Shown here piece by piece: positions 24,285 through 37,810 of a DNA stretch of 64,000 nt. A model generated the notes under the pieces. That model was given only the letters and a program-made list of their open reading frames with translations, was not told the DNA's origin and did no database searches. The first letter of the stretch is position 1. Each line of letters opens with the position of its first letter. The translations under genes were made by a program, and so were the position numbers. Location of the stretch: assembly GCF_020882245.1 (NCBI RefSeq), contig NW_026869996.1:4821592-4885591 (forward strand). The letters are read 5' to 3'. Origin of the DNA: Rhopalosiphum padi (taxonomy: Eukaryota > Arthropoda > Insecta > Hemiptera > Aphididae).

Positions 24285-26781
24285 AAATTATTAAAAACCA
24301 GAATTTCCTTAAAATTTATTAAAAAACCCCATTTTTTCATCAAAAAACCCCATAAAAAACCAATTTAAATCCATCACATAAATTAAATTTAACATTTTTC
24401 CTTAACAAAACCCCATAATAAATTATTAAAAACCAGAAATTTCCTTAAAATTTATTAAAAAAACCATTATTTCATCAAAAAAACCCCATAAAAACCAATT
24501 TATATCCATCAAATAAATTAAATTTAACATTTTTCCATACTAACCCCCATAATAAATTATTAAAAACTAGAAGTTTCCTTAAAATTTATAAAAAAAACCA
24601 TTAATTCTTAAAAAAACCCCATAAAAACCAATTTAAATCCATCAAATAAATTAAATTTAACATTTTTCCTTAACAAAACCCATAATCAATATTAAAAACC
24701 AGAAGTTTCCTTAAAATTTAATAAAAATCCTTAAAAATAACAACAATTCCTTAACAATCCCCCATAATAACCGATTTAAATCCAACTAATAAATTAAATT
24801 TAACATTTTTCCCATAGTAACCCCCATTATAAATTATTAAAACTAGAAGTTTCCTTAAAATTTATAAAAAAAACCATTAATTCTTAAAAAAACCCCATAA
24901 AAACCAATTTAAATCCATCAAATAAATTAAATTTAACATTTTTCCTTAACAAACCCCCATAATAATTTATTAAAAACCATAAATTTCCTTAAAATTATTC
25001 AAAAAAACATTAATTCATCAAAACAACCCCATAAAAACCAATTTAAATCTATCAAATAAATTAAATTTAACATTTTCTCCTCAACAAAACCCCATAATAA
25101 ATTATTAAAAACCAGAAATTTCCTTAAAATTTATTAAAAAAAACCATTATTTCTTCAAAAAACCCCATAAAAACCAATTTAAATCCATCAAATAAATTAA
25201 ATTTAACATTTTTCCATAGTAACCCCCATAATAAATTATTAAAAACCATAAGCTTCCTTAAAATTTATTCAAAAATCCATTAATTCATCAAAAAACCCCA
25301 TAAAAATCAATTTAAATCCATCAAATAAATTAAATTTAACATTTTTTCCTCAACAAAACCCCATAATAAATTATTAAAAACCAGAAATTTCCTTAAAATT
25401 TATTAAAAAAACCATTATTTCGTCAAAAAAACCCCATTAAAACCATTTAAATCCATCAAATAAATTAAATTTAACATTTTTCCATAGTAACCCCCATTAT
25501 AAATTATTAAAAAACTAGAAGTTTCCTTAAAATTTATAAAAAAAAACCATTAATTCTTAAAAAAAACCCCATAAAAACCAATTTAAATCCATCAAATAAA
25601 TTAAATTTAACATTTTTCCTTAACAAACCCCCATAATAATTTATTAAAAACCATAAATTTCCTTAAAATTATTCAAAAAAAACATTAATTCATCAAAAAA
25701 ACCCCATAAAAACCAATTTTAATCTATCAAATAATTAAATTTAACATTTTTCCTCAACAATCCCCCATAATAACCGATTTAAATCCAACCAATAAATTAA
25801 ATTTAACAATTTTTCCATAGTAACACCCATTATAAATATTAAAAACTAGAAGTTCCTTAAAATTTAATAAAAATCCTTAAAAATAACAATAATTCCTTAA
25901 CAATCCCCCATAATAACCGATTTAAATCCATCTAATAATTTAAATTTAACATTTTTCCATAGTAACCCCCATTATAATTATTAAAAACTAGAAGTTTCCT
26001 TAAAATTTATAAAAAAAACCATTAATTCATCAAATAACCCCATAAAAACCATTTTAAATCCATCAAATAAATTAAATTTAACATTTTTCCTTAACAAAAC
26101 CCCATAATAAATTATTAAAAACAGAAATTTCCTTAAAATTTATTAAAAAAACCATTATTTCATCAAAAAAACCCCCATAAAAACCAATTTATATCCATCA
26201 AATAATTAAGTTTAACATTTTTTCCATACTAACCCCCATTATAAATTATTAAAAACTAGAAGTTTCCTTAAAATTTATAAAAAAAACCATTTTTTCATCA
26301 AAAAACACCATAAAAACCAATTTAAATCCATCAAATAATTAAATTTAACATTTTCCATACTAACCCCCATTATAAATTATTAAAAACTAGAAGTTTCTTA
26401 AAATTTAATAAAAATCCTTAAAAATAACAATAATTCCTTAACAATCCCCCATAATAACCAATTTAAATCCAACTAATAATTAAATTTAACATTTTTCCTT
26501 AACAAACCCCTATAATAAATATTAAAAACCATAAATTCCTTAAAATTTATCAAAAAACCATTAATTCATCAAAAAAACCCCATAAAAACCAATTTAAACT
26601 CCATCAAATAAATTAAATTTAACATTTTTCCTTAACAAAACCCCATAATAAATTATTAAAAACCAGAAATTTCCTTAAAATTTATTAAAAATACCATTAA
26701 TTCATCAAAAAACCCATAAAAACAATTTAAATCCATCAAATAAATTAAATTTAACATTTTTCCTTAACAAAACCCCATAAT
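24285..26781. repeat. Domain B higher-order repeat, unit 3, 18 monomers
   Basis: 2497-bp unit with 18 monomers. Markers: catcac 24375, AAGCTT 25250, tttcgtc 25421, cctcaacaatccccc near 25752, tcaaataacccc near 26030, attaagttt near 26205. From about 25.7 kb on it contains many one-base deletions in otherwise constant motifs, for example aaatattaaaaact, gaagttcctt, tcaaataattaaat and cattttccat, which look like low consensus quality towards the contig end. A partial fourth unit follows (26782-27183). Confidence 0.83.
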
Positions 26782-27183
26782 AAATTATTAAAAACCAGAA
26801 ATTTCCTTAAATTTATTAAAAAACCCATTTTTTCATCAAAAAAACCCCATAAAAAACCAATTTAAATCCATCACATAAATTAAATTTAACATTTTTCCTT
26901 AACAAAACCCCATAATAAATTATTAAAAACCAGAAATTTCCTTAAAATTTATTAAAAAAACCATTATTTCATCAAAAAAACCCCATAAAAACCAATTTAT
27001 ATCCATCAAATAAATTAAATTTAACATTTTTCCTTAACAAAACCCCATAATTAAATTATTAAAAACCAGAAATTTCCTTAAAATTTATTAAAAATACCAT
27101 TAATTCATCAAAAAACCCCATAAAAACCAATTTAAATCCATCAATAATTAAATTTAACATTTTTCCTTAACAAAACCCATAAT

Positions 27184-27683
27184 NNNNNNNNNNNNNNNNN
27201 NNNNNNNNNNNNNNNNNNNNNNNNNNNNNNNNNNNNNNNNNNNNNNNNNNNNNNNNNNNNNNNNNNNNNNNNNNNNNNNNNNNNNNNNNNNNNNNNNNNN
27301 NNNNNNNNNNNNNNNNNNNNNNNNNNNNNNNNNNNNNNNNNNNNNNNNNNNNNNNNNNNNNNNNNNNNNNNNNNNNNNNNNNNNNNNNNNNNNNNNNNNN
27401 NNNNNNNNNNNNNNNNNNNNNNNNNNNNNNNNNNNNNNNNNNNNNNNNNNNNNNNNNNNNNNNNNNNNNNNNNNNNNNNNNNNNNNNNNNNNNNNNNNNN
27501 NNNNNNNNNNNNNNNNNNNNNNNNNNNNNNNNNNNNNNNNNNNNNNNNNNNNNNNNNNNNNNNNNNNNNNNNNNNNNNNNNNNNNNNNNNNNNNNNNNNN
27601 NNNNNNNNNNNNNNNNNNNNNNNNNNNNNNNNNNNNNNNNNNNNNNNNNNNNNNNNNNNNNNNNNNNNNNNNNNNNNNNNNNN
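27184..27683. other. Assembly gap, exactly 500 N
   Basis: A run of N of exactly 500 positions, flanked on both sides by satellite monomers of the same orientation. A round length is typical of a placeholder written by a scaffolding program, so the real distance is unknown and could be far larger. The left edge stops within a monomer tail (acccataat) and the right edge resumes within a head. The organisation also changes across the gap (2.1-2.5 kb units before it, domain C after it), so the two contig ends need not be true neighbours. Confidence 0.97.
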
Positions 27684-30406
27684 TATTATTAAAAACTAGA
27701 AGTTTCCTTAAAATTTATAAAAAAAACCATTAATTCTTAAAAAAACCCATAAAAACCAATTTAAAATCCATCAAATAAATTAAATTTAACATTTTTCCTT
27801 AACAAAACCCCATAATAAATTATAAAAAACCAGAAATTTCCTTAAAATTTATTAAAATACCATTAATTCATCAAAAAACCCCATAAAAACCAATTTAAAT
27901 CCATCAAATAAAATTAAATTAACATTTTTTCCATACTAACCCCCATTATAAATTATTAAAAACTAGAAGTTTCCTTAAAATTTATAAAAAAAACCATTTA
28001 ATTCTTAAAAAACCCCATAAAAACCAATTTAAATCCAACTAATAAATTAAATTTAACATTTTTCCATAGTAACCCCCATTATAAATTATTAAAAACTAGA
28101 AGTTTCCTTAAAATTTATAAAAAAAAACCCATTAATTCTTAAAAAAAACCCCATAAAAACCAATTTAAATACATCAAATAAATTAAATTTAACATTTTTC
28201 CTTAACAAAACCCCATAATAAATTATTAAAAACCAGAAATTTCCTTAAAATTTATTCAAAAAACCATTAATTCATCAAAAAACCCCATAAAAACCAATTT
28301 AAATCCATCAAATAAATTAAATTTAACATTTTTTCCTTAACAAACCCCCATAATAAATTATTAAAAACCAGAAATTTCCTTAAAAATTATTCAAAAAAAC
28401 CATTAATTCATCAAAAAACCCCATAAAAACCAATTTAAAATCCATCAAATAAATTAAATTTAACATTTTTCCTTAACAAAACCCCATAATAAATAATTAA
28501 AAACCAGAAATTTCCTTAAAATTTATTAAAAAAAACCATTATTTCATCAAAAAACCCATAAAAACCAATTTAAAATCCATCAAATAAATTAAATTAACAT
28601 TTTTCCATACTAACCCCCATTATAAATTATTTAAAAACTAGAAGTTTCCTTAAAATTTAATTAAAATCCTTAAAAATAACAATAATTCCTTAACAATCCC
28701 CCCATAATAACCGATTTAAATCCAACTAATAAATTAAATTTAACATTTTTCCATAGTAACCTCCATTATAAATTATTAAAAACTAGAAGTTTCCTTAAAA
28801 TTTATAAAAAAAACCATTAATTCTTAAAAAACCCAATAAAAACCAATTTAAATCCATCAAATAAATTAAATTTAACATTTTTCCTTAACAAACCCCCATA
28901 ATAATTTATTAAAAACCATAAATTTCCTTAAAATTATTCAAAAAACCATTAATTCATCAAAAAAACCCCATAAAAACCAATTTAAATCCATCAAATAAAT
29001 TAAATTTAACATTTTTCCTTAACAAACCCCCATAATAAATTATTAAAAACCAGAAATTTCCTTAAAATTATTCAAAAAACCATTAATTCATCAAAAAACC
29101 CCATAAAAACCAATTTAAATCCATCAAATAATTAAATTTAACGTTTTTCCTTAACAAAACCCCATAATAAATTATTAAAAACCAGAAATTTCCTTAAAAT
29201 TTATTAAAAAAACCATTATTTCATCAAAAAACCCCATAAAAACCAATTTAAATCCATCAAATAAATTAAATTTAACATTTTTCCATACTAACCCCCATTA
29301 TAAATTATTAAAAACTAGAAGTTTCCTTAAAATTTAATTAAAATCCTTAAAAATAACAATAATTCCTTTAACAATCCCCCATAATAACCGATTTAAATCC
29401 AACTAATAAATTAAATTTAACATTTTTCCATAGTAAACCTCCATTATAAATTATTAAAAACTAGAAGTTTCCTTAAAATTTATAAAAAAAACCATTAATT
29501 CTTAAAAAAACCCAATAAAAACCAATTTAAATCCATCAAATAAATTAAAATTTAACATTTTTCCTTAACAAACCCCCATAATAATTTATTAAAAACCATA
29601 AATTTCCTTAAAATTATTCAAAAAACCATTAATTCATCAAAAAACCCCATAAAAACCAATTTAAATCCATCAAATAAATTAAATTTAACATTTTTCCTTA
29701 ACAAAACCCCATAATAAATTATTAAAAACCAGAAATTTCCTTAAAATTTATTCAAAAAACCATTAATTCATCAAAAAACCCCATAAAAACCAATTTAAAT
29801 CCATCAAATAAATTAAATTTAACATTTTTCCCCAACAAAACCCCATAATAAATTATTAAAAACCAGAAATTTCCTTAAAATTTATTAAAAATACCATTAA
29901 TTCATCAAAAAACCCCATAAAAACCAATTTAAATCGATCAAATAAATTAAATTTAACATTTTTCCATACTAACCCCCATTATAAATTATTAAAAACTAGA
30001 AGTTTCCTTAAAATTTAATAAAAATCCTTAAAAATAACAATAATTCCTTAACAATCCCCCATAATAACCGATTTAAATCCAACTAATAAATTAAATTTAA
30101 CATTTTTTTCAATAATAACCCCCATTATAAATAATTAAAAACTAGAAGTTTCCTTAAAATTTAATTAAAATCCCTTAAAAATAACAATAATTCCTTAACA
30201 ATCCCCCATAATAACCGATTTAAATCCAACTAAAAAATTAAATTTAACATTTTTCCATAGTAACCCCCATTATAAATTATTAAAAACTAGAAGTTTCCTT
30301 AAAATTTATAAAAAAAACCATTAATTCTTAAAAAAACCCCATAAAAACCAATTTAAATCCATCAAATAATTAAATTTAACATTTTTCCTTAACAAAACCC
30401 CATAAT

Positions 30407-30603
30407 AAATTATTAAAAACCAGAAATTTCCTTAAAATTTATTAAAAAAACCATTAATTCTTAAAAAAACCCCATAAAAAACCAATTTAAATCCATCAAA
30501 TAAATTAAATTTAACATTTTTCCTTAACAAAACCCCATAATAACCGATTTTAAATCCAACTAATAAATTAAATTTAACATTTTTCCATAGTAACCCCCAT
30601 TAT
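30407..30603 (+). repeat. Compound monomer 1, 197 bp
   Basis: A short monomer (ccagaaattt, accattaattctta) joined at ccccataataaccg (30533-30546) to the rear of an L monomer. The L head and first half are absent. The join falls in ccccataataa, which occurs both in the tail of short monomers and in the middle of L monomers. Confidence 0.85.
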
Positions 30604-33600
30604 AAATTATTAAAAACTAGAAGTTTCCTTAAAATTTATAAAAAAAACCATTAATTCTTAAAAAAACCCCATTAAAAACCAATATAAATCCAACTAATAA
30701 ATTAAATTTAACATTTTTCCATAGTAACCCCCATTATAAATTATTAAAAACTAGAAGTTTCCTTAAAATTTATAAAAAAAACCATTAATTCTTAAAAAAA
30801 CCAATAAAAACCAATTTAAATCCATCAAATAAATTAAATTTAACATTTTTCCTTAACAAACCCCCATAATAATTTATTAAAAACCATAAATTTCCTTAAA
30901 ATTATTCAAAAAACCATTAATATCAACAAAAACCCCATAAAAACCAATTTAAATCCATCAAATAAATTAAATTTAACATTTTTCCTTAACAAAACCCCAT
31001 AATAAATTATTAAAAACCAGAAATTTCCTTAAAATTTATTCAAAAAACCATTAATTCATCAAAAAAACCCCATAAAAAACCAATTTAAATCCATCAAATA
31101 AATTAAATTTAACATTTTTCCCCAACAAAAACCCCATAATAAATTATAAAAAACCAGAAATTTCCTTAAAATTTTATTAAAAATACCATTAATTCATCAA
31201 AAAACCCCATAAAAACCAATTTAAATCCATCAAATAAATTAAATTTAACATTTTTCCATACTAACCCCCATTATAAATTATTAAAAACTAGAAGTTTCCT
31301 TAAAATTTTTAAAAAAAACCATTAATTCTTAAAAAAAACCCCATAAAAACCAATTTAAATCCAACTAATAAATTAAATTTAACATTTTTCCATAGTAACC
31401 CCCATTATAAATTATTAAAAACTAGAAGTTTCCTTAAAAATTTATAAAAAAAACCATTAATTCTTAAAAAAACCCCATAAAAACCAATTTAAATACATCA
31501 AATAAATTAAATTTAACATTTTTCCTTAACAAAACCCCATAATAAATTATTAAAACCAGAAATTTCCTTAAAATTTATTCAAAAAACCATTAATTCATCA
31601 AAAAAACCCCATAAAAACCAATTTAAATCCATCAAATAAATTAAATTTAACATTTTTCCTTAACAAACCCCCATAATAAATTATTAAAAACCAGAAATTT
31701 TCCTTAAAATTTATTCAAAAAACCATTAATTCATCAAAAAACCCCATAAAAACCAATTTAAATCCATCAAATAAATTAAATTTAACATTTTTCCATACTA
31801 ACCCCCATTATAAATTATTAAAAACTAGAAGTTTCCTTAAAATTTAATTAAAATCCTTAAAAATAACAATAATTCCTTAACAATCCCCCATAATAACCGA
31901 TTTAAATCCAACTAATAAATTAAATTTAACATTTTTCAATACTAACCCCCATTATAAATAATTAAAAACTAGAAGTTTCCTTGAAATTTAATAAAAATCC
32001 TTAAATAACAATAATTCCTTAACAATCCCCCATAATAACCGATTTAAATCCAACTAATAAATTAAATTTAACATTTTTTCCATAGTAACCCCCATTATAA
32101 ATTATTAAAAACTAGAAGTTTCCTTAAAATTTATAAAAAAAACCATTAATTCTTAAAAAACCCCATAAAAACCAATTTAAATCCATCAAATAAATTAAAT
32201 TTAACATTTTTCCTTAACAAAACCCCATAATAAAATTATAAAAAACCAGAAATTTCCTTAAAATTTATTAAAAATACCATTAATTCATCAAAAAACCCCA
32301 TAAAAACCAATTTAAATCCATCAAATAAATTAAATTTAACATTTTTCCATACTAACCCCCATTATAAATTATTAAAAACTAGAAGTTTCCTTAAAATTTA
32401 TAAAAAAAACCATTAATTCTTAAAAAAACCCCATAAAAACCAATTTAAATCCAACTAATAAATTAAATTTAACATTTTTCCATAGTAACCTCCATTATAA
32501 ATTATTAAAAACTAGAAGTTTCCTTAAAATTTATAAAAAAAACCATTAATTCATCAAAAACCCCATAAAAACCATTTAAATCCATCAAATAAATTAAATT
32601 TAACATTTTTCCCTTAACAAAACCCCATAATAAATTATTAAAAACCAGAAATTTCCTTAAAATTTATTCAAAAAACCATTAATTCATCAAAAAACCCCAT
32701 AAAACCAATTTAAATCCATCAAATAAATTAAATTTAACATTTTTCCTTAACAAAACCCCATAATAAATTATTAAAAACAGAAATTTCCTTAAAATTTATT
32801 AAAAAAACCATTATTTCATCAAAAAACCCCATAAAAACCAATTTAAATCCATCAAATAAATTAAATTTAACATTTTTCCATACTAACCCCCATTATAAAT
32901 TATTAAAAACTAGAAGTTTCCTTAAAATTTAATTAAAATCCTTAAAAATAACAATAATTCCTTAACAATCCCCCATAATAACCGATTTAAATCCAACTAA
33001 TAAATTAAATTTAACATTTTTCAATACTAACCCCCATTATAAATAAATTAAAAACTAGAAGTTTCCTTGAAATTTAATAAAAATCCTTAAAATAACAATA
33101 ATTCCTTAACAATCCCCCATAATAACCGATTTAAATCCAACTAATAAATTAAATTTAACATTTTTCCATAGTAACCTCCATTATAAATTATTAAAAAACT
33201 AGAAGTTTCCTTAAAATTTATAAAAAAAACCATTAATTCTTAAAAAAACCCCATAAAAACCAATTTAAATCCATCAAATAAATTAAATTTAACATTTTTC
33301 CTTAACAAAAACCCCATAATAAATTATTAAAAACCAGAAATTTCCTTAAAATTTATTCAAAAAACCATTAATTCATCAAAAAACCCCATAAAAACCAATT
33401 TTAAATCCATCAAATAAATTAAATTTAACATTTTTCCTTAACAAAACCCCATAATAAATTATTAAAAACCAGAAATTTCCTTTAAAAAATTATTAAAAAA
33501 CCATTATTTCATCAAAAAACCCCATAAAAACCAATTTAAATCCATCAAATAAATTAAATTTAACATTTTTCCATACTAACCCCCATTATAAATTATTAAA

Positions 33601-35089
33601 AACTAGAAGTTTCCTTAAAATTTAATTAAAATCCTTAAAAATAACAATAATTCCTTAACAATCCCCCATAATAACCGATTTAAATCCAACTAATAAATTA
33701 AATTTAACATTTTTCCATAGTAACCTCCATTATAAATTATTAAAAACTAGAAGTTTCCTTAAAATTTATAAAAAAAACCATTAATTCTTAAAAAAACCCA
33801 ATAAAAACCATTTAAATCCATCAAATAAATTAAATTTAACATTTTTCCTTAACAAACCCCCATAATAATTTATTAAAAACCATAAATTTCCTTAAAATTA
33901 TTCAAAAAACCATTAATTCATCAAAAAACCCCATAAAAACCAATTTAAATCCATCAAATAAATTAAATTTAACATTTTTCCTTAACAAACCCCCATAATA
34001 AATTATTAAAAACCAGAAATTTCCTTAAAATTATTCAAAAAACCATTAATTCATCAAAAAACCCCATAAAAACCAATTTAAATCCATCAAATAAATTAAA
34101 TTTAACATTTTTCCTTAACAAAACCCCATAATAAATTATTAAAAAACCAGAAATTTCCTTAAAATTTATTAAAAAAAACCATTATTTCATCAAAAAACCC
34201 CATAAAAACCAATTTAAATCCATCAAATAAATTAAATTTAACATTTTTCCATACTAACCCCCATTATAAATTATTAAAAACTAGAAGTTTCCTTAAAATT
34301 TAATTAAAATCCTTAAAAATAACAATAATTCCTTAACAATCCCCCATAATTAACCGATTTAAATCCAACTAATAAATTAAATTTAACATTTTTCCATAGT
34401 AACCTCCATTATAAATTATTAAAAACTAGAAGTTTCCTTAAAATTTATAAAAAAAACCATTAATTCATCAAAAAACCCCATAAAAACCAATTAAATCCAT
34501 CAAATAAATTAAATTTAACATTTTTCCTTAACAAAACCCCATAATAAATTATTAAAAACCAGAAATTTCCTTAAAATTTATTCAAAAAACCATTAATTCA
34601 TCAAAAAACCCCATAAAAACCAATTTAAATCCATCAAATAAATTAAATTAACATTTTTCCCCAACAAAACCCCATAATAAATTATTAAAAACCAGAAATT
34701 TCCTTAAAATTTATTAAAAATACCATTAATTCATCAAAAAACCCCATAAAAACCAATTTAAATCGATCAAATAAATTAAATTTAACATTTTTCCATACTA
34801 ACCCCCATTATAAATTATTAAAAACTAGAAGTTTCCTTAAAATTTAATAAAAATCCTTAAAAATAACAATAATTCCTTAACAATCCCCCATAATAACCGA
34901 TTTAACTCCAACTAATAAATTAAATTTAACATTTTTCCATAATAACCCCCATTATAAATTATTAAAAACTAGAAGTTTCCTTAAAATTTATAAAAAAAAC
35001 CATTAATTCTTAAAAAAACCCCATAAAAACCAATTTAAATCCATCAAATAAATTAAATTTAACATTTTTCCTTAACAAAACCCCATAAT

Positions 35090-35287
35090 AAATTATGTAA
35101 AAACCAGAAATTTCCTTAAAATTTATTAAAAAAACCATTAATTCTTAAAAAAACCCCATAAAAACCAATTTAAATCATCAAATGAAATTAAATTTAACAT
35201 TTTTGCCTTACAAAACCCCATTAAGAACCGATTTAAATCCAACTAATAAATTAAATTTAACATTTTTCCATAGTAACCCCCATTATA
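35090..35287 (+). repeat. Compound monomer 2, 198 bp, with apparent errors
   Basis: Same arrangement as the other domain C compound monomers, but the junction reads ccccattaagaaccg (35216-35230). Unusual G insertions occur nearby: attatgtaaaaacc at about 35094, caaatgaaatt at about 35180, and tttttgcc at about 35200. Because G is so rare here, this cluster stands out and looks like local consensus error. Confidence 0.75.
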
Positions 35288-37616
35288 AAATTATTTAAAA
35301 ACTAGAAGTTTCCTTAAAATTTATAAAAAAAACCATTAATTCTTAAAAAAAACCCCATAAAAACCAATTTAAATCCAACTAATAAATTAAATTTAACATT
35401 TTTCCATAGTAACCCCCATTATAAATTATAAAAAACTAGAAGTTTCCTTAAATTTTATAAAAAAAACTATTAATTCTTAAAAAACCCAATAAATAAACCA
35501 ATTTAAATCCATCAAATTAAATTAAATTTAACATTTTTCCTTAACAAACCCCCATAATAATTTATTTAAAAACCATAAATTTCCTTAAAATTATTCAAAA
35601 AACCATTAATTCATCAAAAAACCCCATAAAAACCAATTTAAATACATCAAATAAATTAAATTTAACATTTTTCCTTAACAAAACCCCATAATAAATTATT
35701 AAAAACCAGAAATTTCCTTAAAATTATTCAAAAAACCCATTAATTCATCAAAAAACCCATAAAAACCAATTTAAATCCATCAAATAAATTAAATTTAACA
35801 TTTTTCCTTAACAAAAACCCCATAATAAATTATTAAAAACCAGAAATTTCCTTAAAATTTATTAAAAAAACCATTATTTCATCAAAAAACCGCATAAAAA
35901 CCAATTTAAATCCATCAATAAATTAAATTTAACATTTTTCCATACTAACCCCCATTATAAATTATTAAAAACTAGAAGTTTCCTTAAAATTTAATTAAAA
36001 TCCTTAAAAATAACAATAATTCCTTAACAATCCCCCATAATAACCGATTTAAATCCAACTAATAAATTAAATTTAACATTTTTCCATAGTAACCCCCATT
36101 ATAAATTATTAAAAACTAGAAGTTTCCTTAAAATTTATAAAAAAAACCATTAATTCTTAAAAAAACCCAATAAAAACCAATTTAAATCATCAAATAAATT
36201 AAATTTAACATTTTTCCTTAACAAACCCCCATAATAATTTATTAAAAACCATAAATTTCCTTAAAATTATTCAAAAAACCATTAATTCATCAAAAAACCC
36301 CATAAAAACCAATTTAAATCCATCAAATAAATTAAATTTAACATTTTTCCTTAACAAAACCCCATAATAAATTATTTAAAAACCAGAAATTTCCTTAAAA
36401 TTTATTAAAAAAACCATTATTTCATCAAAAAACCCCATAAAAACCAATTTAAATCCATCAAATAAATTAAATTTAACATTTTTCCATACTAACCCCCATT
36501 ATAAATTATTAAAAACTAGAAGTTTCCTTAAAATTTAATTAAAATCCTTAAAAATAACAATAATTCCTTAACAATCCCCCATAATAACCGATTTAAATCC
36601 AACTAATAAATTAAATTTAACATTTTTCCATAGTAACCCCCATTATAAATTATTAAAAACTAGAAGTTTCCTTAAAAATTTAATTAAAATCCTTAAAAAT
36701 AACAATAATTCCTTAACAATCCCCCATAATAACCGATTTAAATCCAACTAATAAATTAAATTTAACATTTTTCCCCAACAAAACCCCATAATAAATTATT
36801 AAAAACCAGAAATTTCCTTAAAATTTATTAAAAATACCATTAATTCATCAAAAAACCCCATAAAAACCAATTTAAATCCATCAAATAAATTAAATTTAAC
36901 ATTTTTCCATACTAACCCCCATTATAAATTATTAAAAACTAGAAGTTTCCTTAAAATTTAATTAAAATCCTTAAAAATAACAATAATTCCTTAACAATCC
37001 CCCATAATAACCGATTTAAATCCAACTAATAAATTAAATTTAACATTTTTCCATAGTAACCTCCATTATAAATTATTAAAAACTAGAAGTTTCCTTAAAA
37101 TTTATAAAAAAAACCATTAATTCATCAAAAAACCCCATAAAAACCAATTTAAATCCATCAAATAAATTAAATTTAACATTTTTCTCTTAACAAAACCCCA
37201 TAATAAATTATTAAAAACCAGAAATTTCCTTAAAATTTATTCAAAAAACCATTAATTCATCAAAAAACCCCATAAAAACCAATTTAAATCCATCAAATAA
37301 ATTAAATTTAACATTTTTCCATACTAACCCCCATTATAAAATTATTAAAAACTAGAAGTTTCCTTAAAATTTAATAAAAATCCTTAAAAATAACAATAAT
37401 TCCTTAACAATCCCCCATAATAACCGATTTAACTCCAACTAATAAATTTAAATTTAACATTTTTCCATAATAACCCCCATTATAAATTATTAAAAACTAG
37501 AAGTTTCCTTAAAATTTATAAAAAAAACCATTAATTCTTAAAAAACCCCATAAAAACCAATTTAAATCCATCAATAAATTAAATTTAACATTTTTCCCTT
37601 AACAAAACCCCATAAT

Positions 37617-37810
37617 AAATTATTAAAAACCAGAAATTTCCTTAAAATTTATTAAAAAAACCATTAATTCTTAAAAAACCCCATAAAAACCAATTTAAAT
37701 CCATCAAATAAATTAAATTTAACATTTTTCCTTAACAAAACCCCATAATAACCGATTTAAATCCAACTAATAAATTAAATTTAACATTTTTCCATAGTAA
37801 CCCCCATTAT
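37617..37810 (+). repeat. Compound monomer 3, 194 bp
   Basis: Short-to-L compound with the junction ccccataataaccg at 37741-37754. The two monomers before it are the same types as in the other compound cassettes, but the usual upstream atcgat variant is replaced by the common atccat. Confidence 0.85.

Larger units (their letters stand above)
1..27183. repeat. AT-rich satellite array, left contig arm
   Basis: Uninterrupted head-to-tail tandem array of one satellite family with 144-bp and 133-134-bp monomers. Every monomer carries the head aaattattaaaaac and the core aaattaaatttaacattttt in the same orientation, and no inverted monomer (which would show ggg runs) was seen. No open frame of protein-like character, RNA gene or transposon interrupts it. 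The arm consists of domain A (1-18995) and domain B (18996-27183), which have different higher-order repeats. The array runs off the window on the left and into a run of N on the right, so neither true edge is visible. Satellite identity is read directly from the repetition. A centromeric or heterochromatic role is only an inference from satellites in general. Confidence 0.98.
18996..27183. repeat. Domain B: 15- to 18-mer higher-order repeat
   Basis: Region recognised by recurring rare variants: catcacataaatt at about 19768, 22275, 24375 and 26872; AAGCTT at 20644, 23018 and 25250; tttcgtc with ccattaaaacc at about 20815, 23189 and 25421; and tcaaataacccc at about 21427, 23800 and 26030. These give three consecutive units of 2507, 2099 and 2497 bp, preceded by a partial unit (18996-19678) and followed by another (26782-27183). 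Monomers with the head ccataaatttccttaaaattattc, one T shorter than usual, are typical. Single-base deletions become frequent from about 25.7 kb to the gap. Confidence 0.85.

Noticed and set aside
27184..27683. A possible inserted element hidden in the N run
   Set aside because: Nothing can be said about the sequence. Both edges are plain satellite in the same orientation, with no target-site duplication or element end visible.
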